NCBI GenBank assembly: GCA_963205005.1
Contig: CAUJHW010000070.1
Coordinates: 58,807 to 122,806 of the forward strand
Origin: Pseudomonadota bacterium
Lineage (GTDB): Bacteria > Pseudomonadota > Alphaproteobacteria > Caulobacterales > Caulobacteraceae
Reading direction: 5' to 3'
DNA: 64,000 nucleotides
Under the pieces are notes generated by a model. It saw only the letters and a program-made list of their open reading frames with translations, made no database searches and was not told where the DNA came from. The translations under genes and the position numbers were made by a program. This document shows, piece by piece, positions 1-7,820 of this stretch (positions are counted from its first letter, which is position 1; every line of letters starts with the position of its first letter).

Positions 1-1
1 C

Positions 2-499
2 AACCGATATGTGAACACCACAACCCTGCGGGTCCGCGGGGTCGACGTGACGGCCGGCTACCGGTTCTCGGTGGGCGGCGACGAGGTCGCGCTCGGCCTG
101 AACGGCACCTACATGGTCGACTACAAGCAGCAGGTCACGCCCACCTCGGCGCCGCGCGAGCGGGTCGGCGTCGCCGGCTCCCCGGTCAAGCTGCGGGCCC
201 GGGCGACGGTGGACTGGACCCATGACCGGCTGACCCTGGGCGCGGCCTTCAACTACGTCGACCGCTACCGCGACGTCGCAGGGACGCGGATCTCGGCCCA
301 GCCGACCGTCGACCTGCAGGCGCGGCTGGCGGCGCCGGACCGCGGCTTCGCCCGCGGGGTGTCGGTCAGCCTCACCGTCCGCAACCTCTTCGACGAGGGC
401 CCGCCCTTCTACGACAACCCGGTCGGCATCGGCTACGACCCCACCAACGCCGAACCGGTGGGGCGCTTCGCCGCCATCCAGATCACGCGCGCTTGGTGA
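2..499 (+). CDS. TonB-dependent receptor, C-terminal end only
   Basis: The reading frame is open from the window edge and ends at 499, so only about the last 165 residues are seen. They alternate short beta strands and turns, contain the NLFDEGPPFYDNP loop typical of the last barrel strands of TonB receptors, and end in an aromatic residue (RAW), as outer-membrane beta-barrels do. The isopeptidase gene starts 9 bases downstream on the same strand. In proteobacterial lasso loci a TonB receptor paired with an isopeptidase is thought to import the lasso peptide for cleavage, and that role is inferred here. The plug domain and TonB box are outside the window. Confidence 0.85.
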   Translation, partial: NRYVNTTTLRVRGVDVTAGYRFSVGGDEVALGLNGTYMVDYKQQVTPTSAPRERVGVAGSPVKLRARATVDWTHDRLTLGAAFNYVDRYRDVAGTRISAQPTVDLQARLAAPDRGFARGVSVSLTVRNLFDEGPPFYDNPVGIGYDPTNAEPVGRFAAIQITRAW

Positions 500-508
500 G
501 GTCGGGCC

Positions 509-3037
509 ATGAAGCGTGCGTTGGGGCGCGCCCTCGCGGCGCTCGCCCTGCGGGCCGGCGCGCCCCACGCGCCGGCCAGCGCCCGGCCCTTCACCGTCGG
601 GGACCTGCTGCAGCAGGAATCGTTCGGCGCCGTCGTCATCGACCCCGCGGGCCGCTGGGTGGTGTTCGAGCGCCGCGGTCCCTATGCGTCCGCGGCGCGG
701 TTCGACGACGACCAGGGCAACCCGATCGGGACGAGCCGGCTCTTCATCGCCGAGCGCGGCGGCGCCGGACCCGCCCGGCCGCTGCTGCCCGAGGCCGCGG
801 CGGGCCAGCTGATCGGGGCCCTGTCGCCCTCGGCCGCCCGGCTGGCGGTGTTCCAGATCCACGACGGCGACTGGCGCGTGGGCGTGGTGGAGCTGGCGAC
901 CCGAAGCGTCCGCTGGCTGGACCTGGCCGTCCCCAAGCCGCACCGCGGCCGCCTGCTGCAGTGGCGCTCGGACGAGGAGCTGCTGCTGGTCGACCGGGGC
1001 GGCGGACCGCTGACCACCAGCGACCGGATCGGCCGCGTCTCGGCGGAGCTCCTGCCGCGCCTGTGGGCGCAATCCGCCGCCGGGCGCGGTGCCCACACGG
1101 TCGTCGGCAGCGGCGCCTACCGCGACGTGCGGCCGCGCCCGGCGCCCGGACGCCTGCTCCGGATCGACGTCGAGACGGGGCGCGCCGTCGAGGTGGCGCG
1201 CGGCGAGATCGTCGACCTCGAACTCGCCCCCGGCGGCCGGCATGTGGCGTTCCGCACCCTGGGCGCGGACATCCAGTCCCGGCCCGGCCGGCAGATCCAG
1301 GGCGACTGGGGGGTCAGCCCGCAGGTGGAGCGCCTGCAGGTCGCCAACCTCGAGACCGGCCAGGTCGCCACCCCGTGCGCGGCGTGCGACGTGCTGCCCA
1401 GCCTGATGGCCTGGTCGCCGCGCGGGACCGGCCTGCTCTTCTTCGCGCGGGAGGGCGACACGCCCTGGAGCGCCGGACGCCTGCGGCGCTACGACGTGCG
1501 CCCGGGGCGGATGAGCGTCCTGGACGACGCCGGCGCGACGCCGACCGTGCTGGGTCGCCCGGAGATCGTGCGCGCCGACTGGATGGGGGAGGTCCCGATC
1601 TTCCTGGGCCGGGCGAGCACGCCCGGCGCCGGCCGCGCGGACTGGTACAGCTGGGACGGCGCGCGGGCCGTGAAGCTGACGGGGGCCCTGCCGGCGGCGG
1701 CGGCCACCTTGGTCACCCTCGGTCCGCAGGGCTTCAGCATCGTGGTCGACGGCCAGCTCTGGTCCGTCACGGCGACCGGACGGGCGCGGCGCCTCGGGGC
1801 GGCGAGGTCGGCCGTGGCGGCGCCGCCGCCGAAGACCCGGGACCGGCGGCCGCTGGCGACGGCGCGGGCGCTCGGCTCGGTCGTCGCCGCCGACGATCCG
1901 GGGCGCCGGCTCGTGCGGATCGGGCCGGACGGGCGCCGCGCGGGCCTGGCGTTGCCGGCCGACGGCGTCGTCGAGGCGGTGGGGCCGGACGCCCTGGGCG
2001 CCGTCGTCCGCTTCGACCGGCAGGGCCACGAGGCGCGGCTCGAGTGGCGCGGGGGAGAGGGCGCCGGCCGGGTCCTGGCCGAGATCAACGGCCGGCTCGC
2101 CGACACCGATCCGCTGGACGTGCGGGCGATCCGCCACACGGGCCCGGACGGCCAGCCGCTCACGAGCTGGCTCTACCTACCGCCGCGGCGCGACGGCCCG
2201 CCGCCGCCCCTCGTGGTGAAGGTCTACTCCGGCGACACCTACCGGGTCCCGCCGCCGTTCAAGCCGCCGGTGCTGGGCCTGCAGGGCGACACCCGCGTGC
2301 TCGTGGGCCAGGGCTATGCCGTGCTGGCGCCCAGCCTGCCCCGGCCACGGCCGGCGCCGGGCGCGGGCGAGGAGCCTGCCCTCGGCCTGGCCGACCGCAT
2401 CCTGGCGATCGTCGACCAGGCGGCGGCCGATCCGGCCCTGGCCGGCGCCTTCGACCCCGAGCGCCTGGCGCTCTGGGGCCACAGCTATGGCGGCTACACG
2501 GTAATGGCGACCCTCACCCAGACCGACAGGTTCCGCGCCGCGGTGGCGGTCGGCGGCTACGCCGACCTGGTCGCCAAATGGTCCTCGTTGCCGGTCCCGC
2601 ACCGGCCGCGGCCGGACGAGGGGGTGCGCAGCAACTATGTCACCGGCGGCATGGAGTCCGGCCAGGGCCGCATGGGCGTCCCGCCCTGGGCGGACCCCGC
2701 CCGCTACGCCCGCAACAGTCCGCTCCTGCAGGCGGACGCCATCACCACCCCGCTGCTCCTGGCGCACGGCGACCAGGACGGCGCGGTTCCGCTCACCCAG
2801 TCCGAGGCCATGTTCTCGGCCCTCTACCGGCAAAACAAGGACGCCCTGCTGGTGACCTACTGGGGCGAGGGCCACTACATCTCCAGCCCCGGCAACGTGC
2901 GCGATCTCTATGCGCGGGTGCGCGAGTTCCTCGACGCGCACCTGGCGCTTCCGACTACCGCCGCCGAGGGGCCCGCGGAGAGTCCGGCGCCCGGCCCTGC
3001 CAGTAGCGCACCCACGCCTCCACCGGGGCGGCGTTGA
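509..3037 (+). CDS. S9-family lasso peptide isopeptidase (AtxE-like)
   Basis: An 842-residue secreted or periplasmic serine peptidase. An Arg/Ala-rich signal-like N terminus (about 1-25) is followed by a long beta-propeller-like region and a C-terminal alpha/beta-hydrolase domain. The triad is readable: Ser659 in GHSYGGYT, Asp757 in HGDQDGAVP and His789 in GEGHYI. The family is prolyl oligopeptidase-like. Members encoded beside lasso clusters (AtxE1/AtxE2) hydrolyse the macrolactam isopeptide bond and linearise the peptide. The position between a TonB receptor and lasso cyclase, leader peptidase and precursor genes supports that role rather than a general dipeptidyl peptidase. Its 3' end overlaps the cyclase gene on the other strand by 83 bases. 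Confidence 0.88.
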   Translation: MKRALGRALAALALRAGAPHAPASARPFTVGDLLQQESFGAVVIDPAGRWVVFERRGPYASAARFDDDQGNPIGTSRLFIAERGGAGPARPLLPEAAAGQLIGALSPSAARLAVFQIHDGDWRVGVVELATRSVRWLDLAVPKPHRGRLLQWRSDEELLLVDRGGGPLTTSDRIGRVSAELLPRLWAQSAAGRGAHTVVGSGAYRDVRPRPAPGRLLRIDVETGRAVEVARGEIVDLELAPGGRHVAFRTLGADIQSRPGRQIQGDWGVSPQVERLQVANLETGQVATPCAACDVLPSLMAWSPRGTGLLFFAREGDTPWSAGRLRRYDVRPGRMSVLDDAGATPTVLGRPEIVRADWMGEVPIFLGRASTPGAGRADWYSWDGARAVKLTGALPAAAATLVTLGPQGFSIVVDGQLWSVTATGRARRLGAARSAVAAPPPKTRDRRPLATARALGSVVAADDPGRRLVRIGPDGRRAGLALPADGVVEAVGPDALGAVVRFDRQGHEARLEWRGGEGAGRVLAEINGRLADTDPLDVRAIRHTGPDGQPLTSWLYLPPRRDGPPPPLVVKVYSGDTYRVPPPFKPPVLGLQGDTRVLVGQGYAVLAPSLPRPRPAPGAGEEPALGLADRILAIVDQAAADPALAGAFDPERLALWGHSYGGYTVMATLTQTDRFRAAVAVGGYADLVAKWSSLPVPHRPRPDEGVRSNYVTGGMESGQGRMGVPPWADPARYARNSPLLQADAITTPLLLAHGDQDGAVPLTQSEAMFSALYRQNKDALLVTYWGEGHYISSPGNVRDLYARVREFLDAHLALPTTAAEGPAESPAPGPASSAPTPPPGRR

Positions 3038-4766
3038 GGACGTCGTTGGGCCGCCCGCCGTGGATCAGGTGGGCCGGATCGAACGCCCGCTCGAGCGCGG
3101 CGCGGTCGAGGAGCCCGGCGTCGGCCAGGCAGCCGTCGCGCAGGTAGGGGAGCAGGGTCTCGCGGCTCGCGGCGACCAGGCGCGAGAAGTAGGCGGTGAG
3201 GCTGCCCTTCGACCGGCGCCGGCGCACGACGTCCGGCAGGCGGGCCGCCAGCGCCGCGCGGGCGAAGGGGCGGTCCTGGACCCCCGCCGCCAGGGTCGCT
3301 ACGGGAATCGAGAGGCAGAGCTCCAGGATCGGCTGGGCCGCAAGTGGGAAGACCAGCGCCCCCCGGCGGCGGCGGCGGCAGTCGCCGCGCACGACGTGGG
3401 TGTTGGCGAGGGCGCAGATCTGCAGCTGTCGCGCGAGCGGCAGGTCCCGGGCCGCCGCTTCCCAGGGGTGGACGGCGTGGGCGGCGAGGTCGCGCAGCGC
3501 GGGCGGCATGAGCGAGGCGGCCGTCTTCGGCAGGCCCGCCCCGCGCCGAAGTCCGGCCCGCGCCTCGCGGTAGACGGACCACACCGGTTTGTGCAGCCGG
3601 CGCGCGGTGTCGACGAGGACCCGCGATCCCAGGGCCGCGGGCTCCCGGCGGCGGACCTCTTCGCTGGCCACCCAGGCGGTCGGCATCTGGTAGAAGACCG
3701 CGTCCCCGCCCTGGCCCGACACGATCGCCCCGGCCTGGCAGGCGTCGAGACGACGGGCCATGTCGCGGTCGCGCGCGGCGTCGGCGCCGTTGAGGCCCGG
3801 CCAGAAGCTGGGGACCAGTTCGGCGAAGTCCTCGGGCGTCAGGGGCGCCGGCGGTTTGCGCACGACGGTGAGCGCGGCGCCCAGGCGGTCAGTGACGGCG
3901 CGCGCATAGGCCCGCTCGTCGCCCTCCGGCCGGTCGTCCACCCGATGGACCCACTGCGCGACCCGCCCCGCCGCGCCGCCCGCGGCCAGGGCCCCGGCCA
4001 CGATCGAGGAATCCAGCCCGCCGGAGAGATCGACGAGGAGCCGTGCGTACGGGGCGACGGCCGCGGCGACGCAGGCGTCGATCCGGGCCAGCAGCTCGCC
4101 CGCCGCGGCCGCGTCGTTCAGGGCCGCCGGCGCGCAGAAGCGGGCAGGATCCCACGCGAGGCGGCCGCGATCCTCGCCGTGCACGGGGGAGAGGCCGCCC
4201 GGCGGGACGATCCGCACATCGTCGAGCAGCGAGACGGCGGTCGCGCCCGCGGGCGCGACTAGGGTGAGGGCGATCGCATCCCAATCGAGGGCCAGGCGGG
4301 GCGGCCGCAGCCACCCGGGCGCCGCCGTCAGGTCCGAGGCCACCACCCCCACGCCTTCGCGGGTGGTCCATCGGCAGCACTCCAGTTCGCCGGAGGGATC
4401 GCGCAGCACCCACGGCGGCGTCGCCTCCTCCCCCAGGATCGCCACGTACCGGCCCCAGTGCGCCCGCAGGAGCGCCTGAGCCGCGGCGTCCGGGTCCCGC
4501 GCGGCGGTGTCACCGCCCGCCAGGGGCGACAGGCCGGACGGCGCGCCCGGCATCGGATGCAGGTGGCCGAGGACGACGCCCGCCTCGCCCGGCAGGGGCG
4601 TGACGTCCAGGCCTTCGCCGCGCGTCCAGATGGCCAGCCGGGCCGACGCCATGCGCTGGCGCCAGCCAGGCTCGTGCGCCAGCCCCGCCGTCGCCTCGGC
4701 GAAGGGCCCGGCGCCGTCTTCGCCGGGTCCGCGGACGAGGACGATGTAATGCGCCGGGGCCGGCAT
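2955..4766 (-). CDS. Lasso peptide cyclase (C protein, asparagine synthetase-like)
   Basis: A 603-residue asparagine synthetase homologue. The N-terminal glutaminase-like half lacks the catalytic Cys2 (it begins MPAPAHYIV), so it should not use glutamine. The synthetase half carries the ATP-pyrophosphatase loop SGGLDSS at 248-254 and a second motif, SGQGGDAVFYQ. In lasso pathways this enzyme adenylates the side chain of Asp/Glu at core position 7-9 and joins it to the core N terminus. The start at 4766 gives a TGATG overlap with the upstream B gene, indicating translational coupling. An upstream ATG at 4976 would lie inside B and is rejected. The context (A, B, isopeptidase) makes ordinary asparagine synthetase unlikely. 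Confidence 0.92.
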   Translation of the reverse strand: MPAPAHYIVLVRGPGEDGAGPFAEATAGLAHEPGWRQRMASARLAIWTRGEGLDVTPLPGEAGVVLGHLHPMPGAPSGLSPLAGGDTAARDPDAAAQALLRAHWGRYVAILGEEATPPWVLRDPSGELECCRWTTREGVGVVASDLTAAPGWLRPPRLALDWDAIALTLVAPAGATAVSLLDDVRIVPPGGLSPVHGEDRGRLAWDPARFCAPAALNDAAAAGELLARIDACVAAAVAPYARLLVDLSGGLDSSIVAGALAAGGAAGRVAQWVHRVDDRPEGDERAYARAVTDRLGAALTVVRKPPAPLTPEDFAELVPSFWPGLNGADAARDRDMARRLDACQAGAIVSGQGGDAVFYQMPTAWVASEEVRRREPAALGSRVLVDTARRLHKPVWSVYREARAGLRRGAGLPKTAASLMPPALRDLAAHAVHPWEAAARDLPLARQLQICALANTHVVRGDCRRRRRGALVFPLAAQPILELCLSIPVATLAAGVQDRPFARAALAARLPDVVRRRRSKGSLTAYFSRLVAASRETLLPYLRDGCLADAGLLDRAALERAFDPAHLIHGGRPNDVLNAAPVEAWVRYWQGRAPDSPRAPRRR

Positions 4767-5434
4767 CAGATCACCAGGATGGGGGTGAGCGGGACGAGCG
4801 TCTCGAGGTCGTCGTCCAGCACCACCTCGCCGCGCTGCAGCCAGCAGTGGGCGCGGAACGGCCAGGTGCGCACGCCGAAGACCCAGCGGGCGTCGTGGCC
4901 GTGACGGCGCAGCAGCCGCAGCAGCATGAACGAACGCAGCAGGCACTTGCCCGGCGCGGGCGCGAAGGGCGCCCACCGGTGAAAGCTTTCGACGGTCTCC
5001 AGCAAGGCGGGGCCCGGCGGCGTGTCGGCCGCCGCCGTGGCCCCGTCGCGCGCCGTGGCGACGAGCTGCGCCAGAGGCCGCCGCCAGTAGGCCTGCGCCA
5101 GGTCGGCCATCGCTCGCGCCCCCGCCAGCCCGTCACGCCAGCGAGGCGGCGCAAACGGGCCGCACATGGCGCTCGTCGTGGCCGTCGTTAGGGACGGCGG
5201 AGGCGGCCGGTCGGGAGATCCGTCGGCGGCGAGGCCGGCGCGGCGGAGCTCTTCGGCGAATCCCGGATCCGCCACGCCGACCACGCGCCGGGCGGCGTCC
5301 AGGCGCAGGAGAGCGGCCGCCTGCGGCACGCAGACGTAGCGGTCGCGGGCGACGTCGAGGAACACCGCGTCCTCGTCGATGGCCACGCCGTGGACGTGCG
5401 GGGCAAGGCGGCAGGGTGGATGAGAGGGGCGCAT
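4766..5434 (-). CDS. Lasso peptide leader peptidase (fused B protein)
   Basis: A 222-residue protein with the proteobacterial fused B architecture. An N-terminal RRE-like segment of about 80 residues, which binds the precursor leader, is followed by a transglutaminase-like cysteine protease domain. The likely triad is Cys164 (PGKCLLRSFML), His196 (PFRAHCWLQ) and an Asp near 207-209 (VVLDDD). It should cut the leader after the residue following the conserved Thr. The start at 5434 lies 41 bases after the precursor stop and has no clear Shine-Dalgarno sequence. A strong hairpin fills the gap. Longer readings upstream would overlap the precursor and lack family character. Confidence 0.9.
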   Translation of the reverse strand: MRPSHPPCRLAPHVHGVAIDEDAVFLDVARDRYVCVPQAAALLRLDAARRVVGVADPGFAEELRRAGLAADGSPDRPPPPSLTTATTSAMCGPFAPPRWRDGLAGARAMADLAQAYWRRPLAQLVATARDGATAAADTPPGPALLETVESFHRWAPFAPAPGKCLLRSFMLLRLLRRHGHDARWVFGVRTWPFRAHCWLQRGEVVLDDDLETLVPLTPILVI

Positions 5435-5441
5435 GGCGAGG

Positions 5442-5469
5442 GCCGGCGCCGGGGGATCCCGGCGCCGGC
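5442..5469 (-). promoter_or_regulatory. Hairpin between lasso precursor and B gene
   Basis: A perfect 12-bp inverted repeat (GCCGGCGCCGGG / CCCGGCGCCGGC) with a 4-base loop sits in the 41-base gap between precursor stop and B start. It has no U-tract, so it is more likely a partial terminator, attenuator or mRNA-stabilising stem. That would let the precursor transcript exceed the B-C message. Confidence 0.7.
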
Positions 5470-5475
5470 GTCGGC

Positions 5476-5595
5476 TCAGCTGTAGAGGATGAAGGGATCG
5501 TCCTCGAGCTCGTCCTCGCCCACGGGGGCGTTGGTGAGGGCGCGCGCGCTGCCGAAGCAGATCAGGCGCGAGGTCGGCAGATGAAGCTTGGACAT
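5476..5595 (-). CDS. Lasso peptide precursor (A), 39 residues
   Basis: A 39-codon gene with a good Shine-Dalgarno (GAAAGGGGAC) before its ATG. The first 22 residues match a lasso leader: Pro7, then L11-xxx-G15-xxxxx-T21-x, the B-protein recognition pattern with Thr at -2. Cutting after Asn22 gives the core APVGEDELEDDPFILYS. Glu9 lies where caulonodin-type peptides close a nine-residue ring, and bulky Phe13 and Tyr16 could lock the tail. Ala1 instead of Gly1 is known for caulonodins. Position 8 is Leu, so an eight-membered ring from Ala1 is excluded; ring closure at Glu7 is possible. The next genes on the strand are B and C. The core is unusually acidic, with six Asp/Glu in 17 residues. Confidence 0.9.
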   Translation of the reverse strand: MSKLHLPTSRLICFGSARALTNAPVGEDELEDDPFILYS

Positions 5596-5675
5596 CGCAG
5601 TCCCCTTTCGAGTGAACGGTCGCCGGGATTGGCGATCGCGACCACGACACGCCTCTGGGACTCTATACTCAAACT

Positions 5676-5700
5676 ATATCGGGATATATTTAGATATATT
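5676..5700. promoter_or_regulatory. AT-rich tandem GATATATT sites upstream of lasso precursor
   Basis: In otherwise GC-rich DNA there is a short AT-rich block holding two exact GATATATT copies (5683-5690 and 5693-5700), one helical turn apart, and a related half site at 5676-5680. A third exact copy lies at 6392-6399 upstream of the GntR gene start. The block is 80-105 bases upstream of the precursor ATG, suitable for a promoter or operator. Binding by the adjacent GntR regulator is inferred. Confidence 0.55.
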
Positions 5701-5701
5701 C

Positions 5702-6325
5702 TCAGATGCCGCTGGCGCGCGTCGGCCGGACGAGGTCCGCCAGGCGTTCGACGAGGGCGGCGCGGCGCCGGTGGAAGGCCTGGATCGCCGTCGGCCGGGC
5801 CCGGTGACGGGCGGGGTCGGCGAGGCGCAGCAGGCCCTCCGCTTCCTGCGCGAGATCGTCGATGAGGTCGACCTCGCGCCGACGCACCGGCGCCAGGCGC
5901 ACCGCCACCGTGCGGTAGGCCTCGATCGTCACGCGGCTGCCGGATTCGACAGCCCAGGCCAGGAACAGGCGCTCCACACAGCGGATCGGATCGTCGTCCG
6001 TCATAAGCTCCGAAAGGCGCAGGTCGCGGTGCGATGAGCGCGTCGCCCCCTGTGACATCAGCAGGAGTTGCTCGCTCAGTCGGTAGAGCGCCGCGATGTC
6101 GGCGGCCGAGAGTTCCGGGACGAAGAAGCCGTCGCCGCGGCGTTCCTCGAGCACGCCCTCACCCGCCAGCCGCGAGAGCGCCTCGCGCACGGGCGTCGGG
6201 CTCAACCGCAGGGCCTCGGCGATCTCCTTGGCGGTGATTCGGGTCCCGGGCGCGAGGTCGCCCTCGCGCAGGCGACGCCTCAGGTCGACCAGCGCCTGCC
6301 GGAAGGGCTCCCGTCGCTCCGCCAT
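5702..6325 (-). CDS. GntR-family transcriptional regulator of the lasso locus
   Basis: A 207-residue regulator. An N-terminal winged helix-turn-helix (ITAKEIAEALRLSPTPVREA) is followed by a helical FadR/FCD-like effector domain (roughly 75-200). The start MAERREPF at 6325 is preferred; an upstream reading to 6466 adds a basic, low-complexity extension without family features. The gene ends about 105 bases before the precursor on the same strand. Repeated GATATATT words occur in front of both genes, suggesting autoregulation and control of the precursor. The effector ligand cannot be told. Confidence 0.85.
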   Translation of the reverse strand: MAERREPFRQALVDLRRRLREGDLAPGTRITAKEIAEALRLSPTPVREALSRLAGEGVLEERRGDGFFVPELSAADIAALYRLSEQLLLMSQGATRSSHRDLRLSELMTDDDPIRCVERLFLAWAVESGSRVTIEAYRTVAVRLAPVRRREVDLIDDLAQEAEGLLRLADPARHRARPTAIQAFHRRRAALVERLADLVRPTRASGI

Positions 6326-6391
6326 CGGACTGCTCCGCACCCGCCTGCGAGACCGGCCAGTCAACGCCCTGCCACCCAGGCTGGCAAGGGC

Positions 6392-6399
6392 GATATATT
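6392..6399. promoter_or_regulatory. GATATATT site upstream of the GntR gene
   Basis: This is the third exact copy of the 8-mer found twice before the lasso precursor. It lies 67 bases upstream of the GntR start in an AT-rich patch that could form the regulator's promoter or operator. Confidence 0.45.
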
Positions 6400-6514
6400 C
6401 ATCACAGACAGTTGTTTCGAGACAAAATTCGGCAAGAACGTCCGGACGGCGACCAGATCGCCGCATCGCGGAAGTATTTCTGCCGACGAAGACCGATGTG
6501 GACTGGCGGCGCGC

Positions 6515-6739
6515 TTAGTGCCGGTTCAGGGCCGGCTTCGGGCCCCATCGGCGCAGGAGGTCCGCCCGCAAGTCCTCCACCTCGGCGTCCAGGGCGGCCA
6601 GGGTCGCGGCGTCGGCGGTCCGGGCCTCGCAGATCAGGCGCAGGCAGCGGTCGACGATGGCGCAGGCTTCGGGATTGCCTCGGACCCGCAGGCGGAGGTC
6701 GACGAAATAGAGCAGCGCCTGGTCGAGCGATGTCGTCAT
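6515..6739 (-). CDS. Small hypothetical protein
   Basis: A 74-residue helical, Arg/Leu-rich protein starting MTTSLDQALLYF. No domain is recognised. It is divergent from the toprim gene (start 6834), and the 94-base gap probably holds both promoters. A longer reading to 6862 would overlap the toprim start and is less likely. It marks the beginning of the plasmid-like gene block. Confidence 0.5.
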   Translation of the reverse strand: MTTSLDQALLYFVDLRLRVRGNPEACAIVDRCLRLICEARTADAATLAALDAEVEDLRADLLRRWGPKPALNRH

Positions 6740-6833
6740 GGCCCTCTGTGGAACGGCGTTGGAGGGGCTGCAAGCGGCGGCGGGTGCGGAGGAAGGGCCG
6801 GCCAGGGGCGAAGAGACCCTGGAGGAGGCTGCC

Positions 6834-7784
6834 ATGACCTCGAAGATCCGATCGGGCGGCACGCTCGCCGCCCTCGTCTGCGCGTACGGCGGCGACCTCT
6901 ACGCCGGCGGGCGACGCGCGCTGGTGCCCGCGCCGGGACATAGCCCGCAGGATCGCTCCGTGTCGCTGCTGCTGCAGGACGGCCGGGTGATCGCCCACGG
7001 TTTCGGCGGCGCGGACTGGCGCGAGGTGCTCGACGACCTGCGCGACCGCGGCTGGATCGATGGCGAGAACCGCCTCCTGGAGGGCGGGGTGCCCCTGCCC
7101 GAGGGGGGCTTCCGCGCAGCGGCTCCGACCCGCGCCGAGCGCACCCCCGCGGCTGTGCGGCTCTGGCGCGAGGGCGGGCCGATCCGGGCCGGATCGCCGG
7201 CCGCGCTCTATGCGGCGGCCCGTGGCGTGGACCTGGCGCTCGCCGATGGCGACGCCCTGCGGGCGCACGCCGCGGCGCCGGCCTTCGCCTATGCGGACCG
7301 CGGTCCGCGCCGACCGGCCCTGCTGGCGGCGGTGTGCGATCCCACGGGCGCGCTCACCGCGGTGGAGATCACCTACCTCGACGGGCTCGGGCGGCGCCGC
7401 GCCGCGGGGCGGCTGTCGCGCAAGACCATCGGCGCCGTGCCGGCGGGGAGCGCCGTGCGGCTGGCCGGCCCGGGCCCGGCGATGCTGGTGGGCGAAGGCG
7501 TGTTCACGACGCTCTCGGCCATGCGGCGGTTCGCGGTCCCCGGCTGGGCGCTGCTCTCGACCGGGAACCTGCGGCGCTGGCGACCGCCGCCCGGGGTGCG
7601 TCACGTGCTGATCGCCGGCGACCGCGGAGCGGATGGGGAGCGCTCTGCGGCCGTCCTGCAGGCGGCGCTCTCGGAGACTGGGGTGTTCGCCGAGGTCGCG
7701 CTGCCGCCGGCGGGCTACGGCGACTGGAACGACCTCGACCAGGAGAAGGCGGAGGAAGGGCGGACAGGGGCGCCCGGATCCTGA
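6834..7784 (+). CDS. Toprim domain protein (DUF7146-like)
   Basis: A 316-residue protein with a C-terminal toprim fold. The conserved acidic motif is in VGEGVFTTLSAMR (about 225-237), the metal-binding GDRGAD-like stretch lies about 40 residues later, and a GYGDWNDLDQ motif is near the end. Toprim proteins of this group accompany plasmid and ICE replication or processing genes, and the N-terminal part resembles the zinc/DNA-binding region of mobile primases only loosely. The start MTSKIRSGG follows a GGAGG at the proper distance. The next gene, ParB-like, begins 36 bases downstream, so they are probably co-transcribed. Confidence 0.7.
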   Translation: MTSKIRSGGTLAALVCAYGGDLYAGGRRALVPAPGHSPQDRSVSLLLQDGRVIAHGFGGADWREVLDDLRDRGWIDGENRLLEGGVPLPEGGFRAAAPTRAERTPAAVRLWREGGPIRAGSPAALYAAARGVDLALADGDALRAHAAAPAFAYADRGPRRPALLAAVCDPTGALTAVEITYLDGLGRRRAAGRLSRKTIGAVPAGSAVRLAGPGPAMLVGEGVFTTLSAMRRFAVPGWALLSTGNLRRWRPPPGVRHVLIAGDRGADGERSAAVLQAALSETGVFAEVALPPAGYGDWNDLDQEKAEEGRTGAPGS

Positions 7785-7820
7785 GGGAATGGTCCTTCTG
7801 GGCCGGGTGGGAACCGACCC

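Noticed and set aside
493..3006. Long plus-strand frame of 837 codons overlapping the isopeptidase gene
   Set aside because: It is an Arg/Pro/Ala-rich shadow frame caused by high GC; the 509-3037 frame has the full catalytic triad and signal peptide.
2955..4766. Asparagine synthetase (AsnB) as the call for the 603-residue gene
   Set aside because: The glutaminase Cys2 is missing and the gene is coupled to a lasso leader peptidase and precursor.
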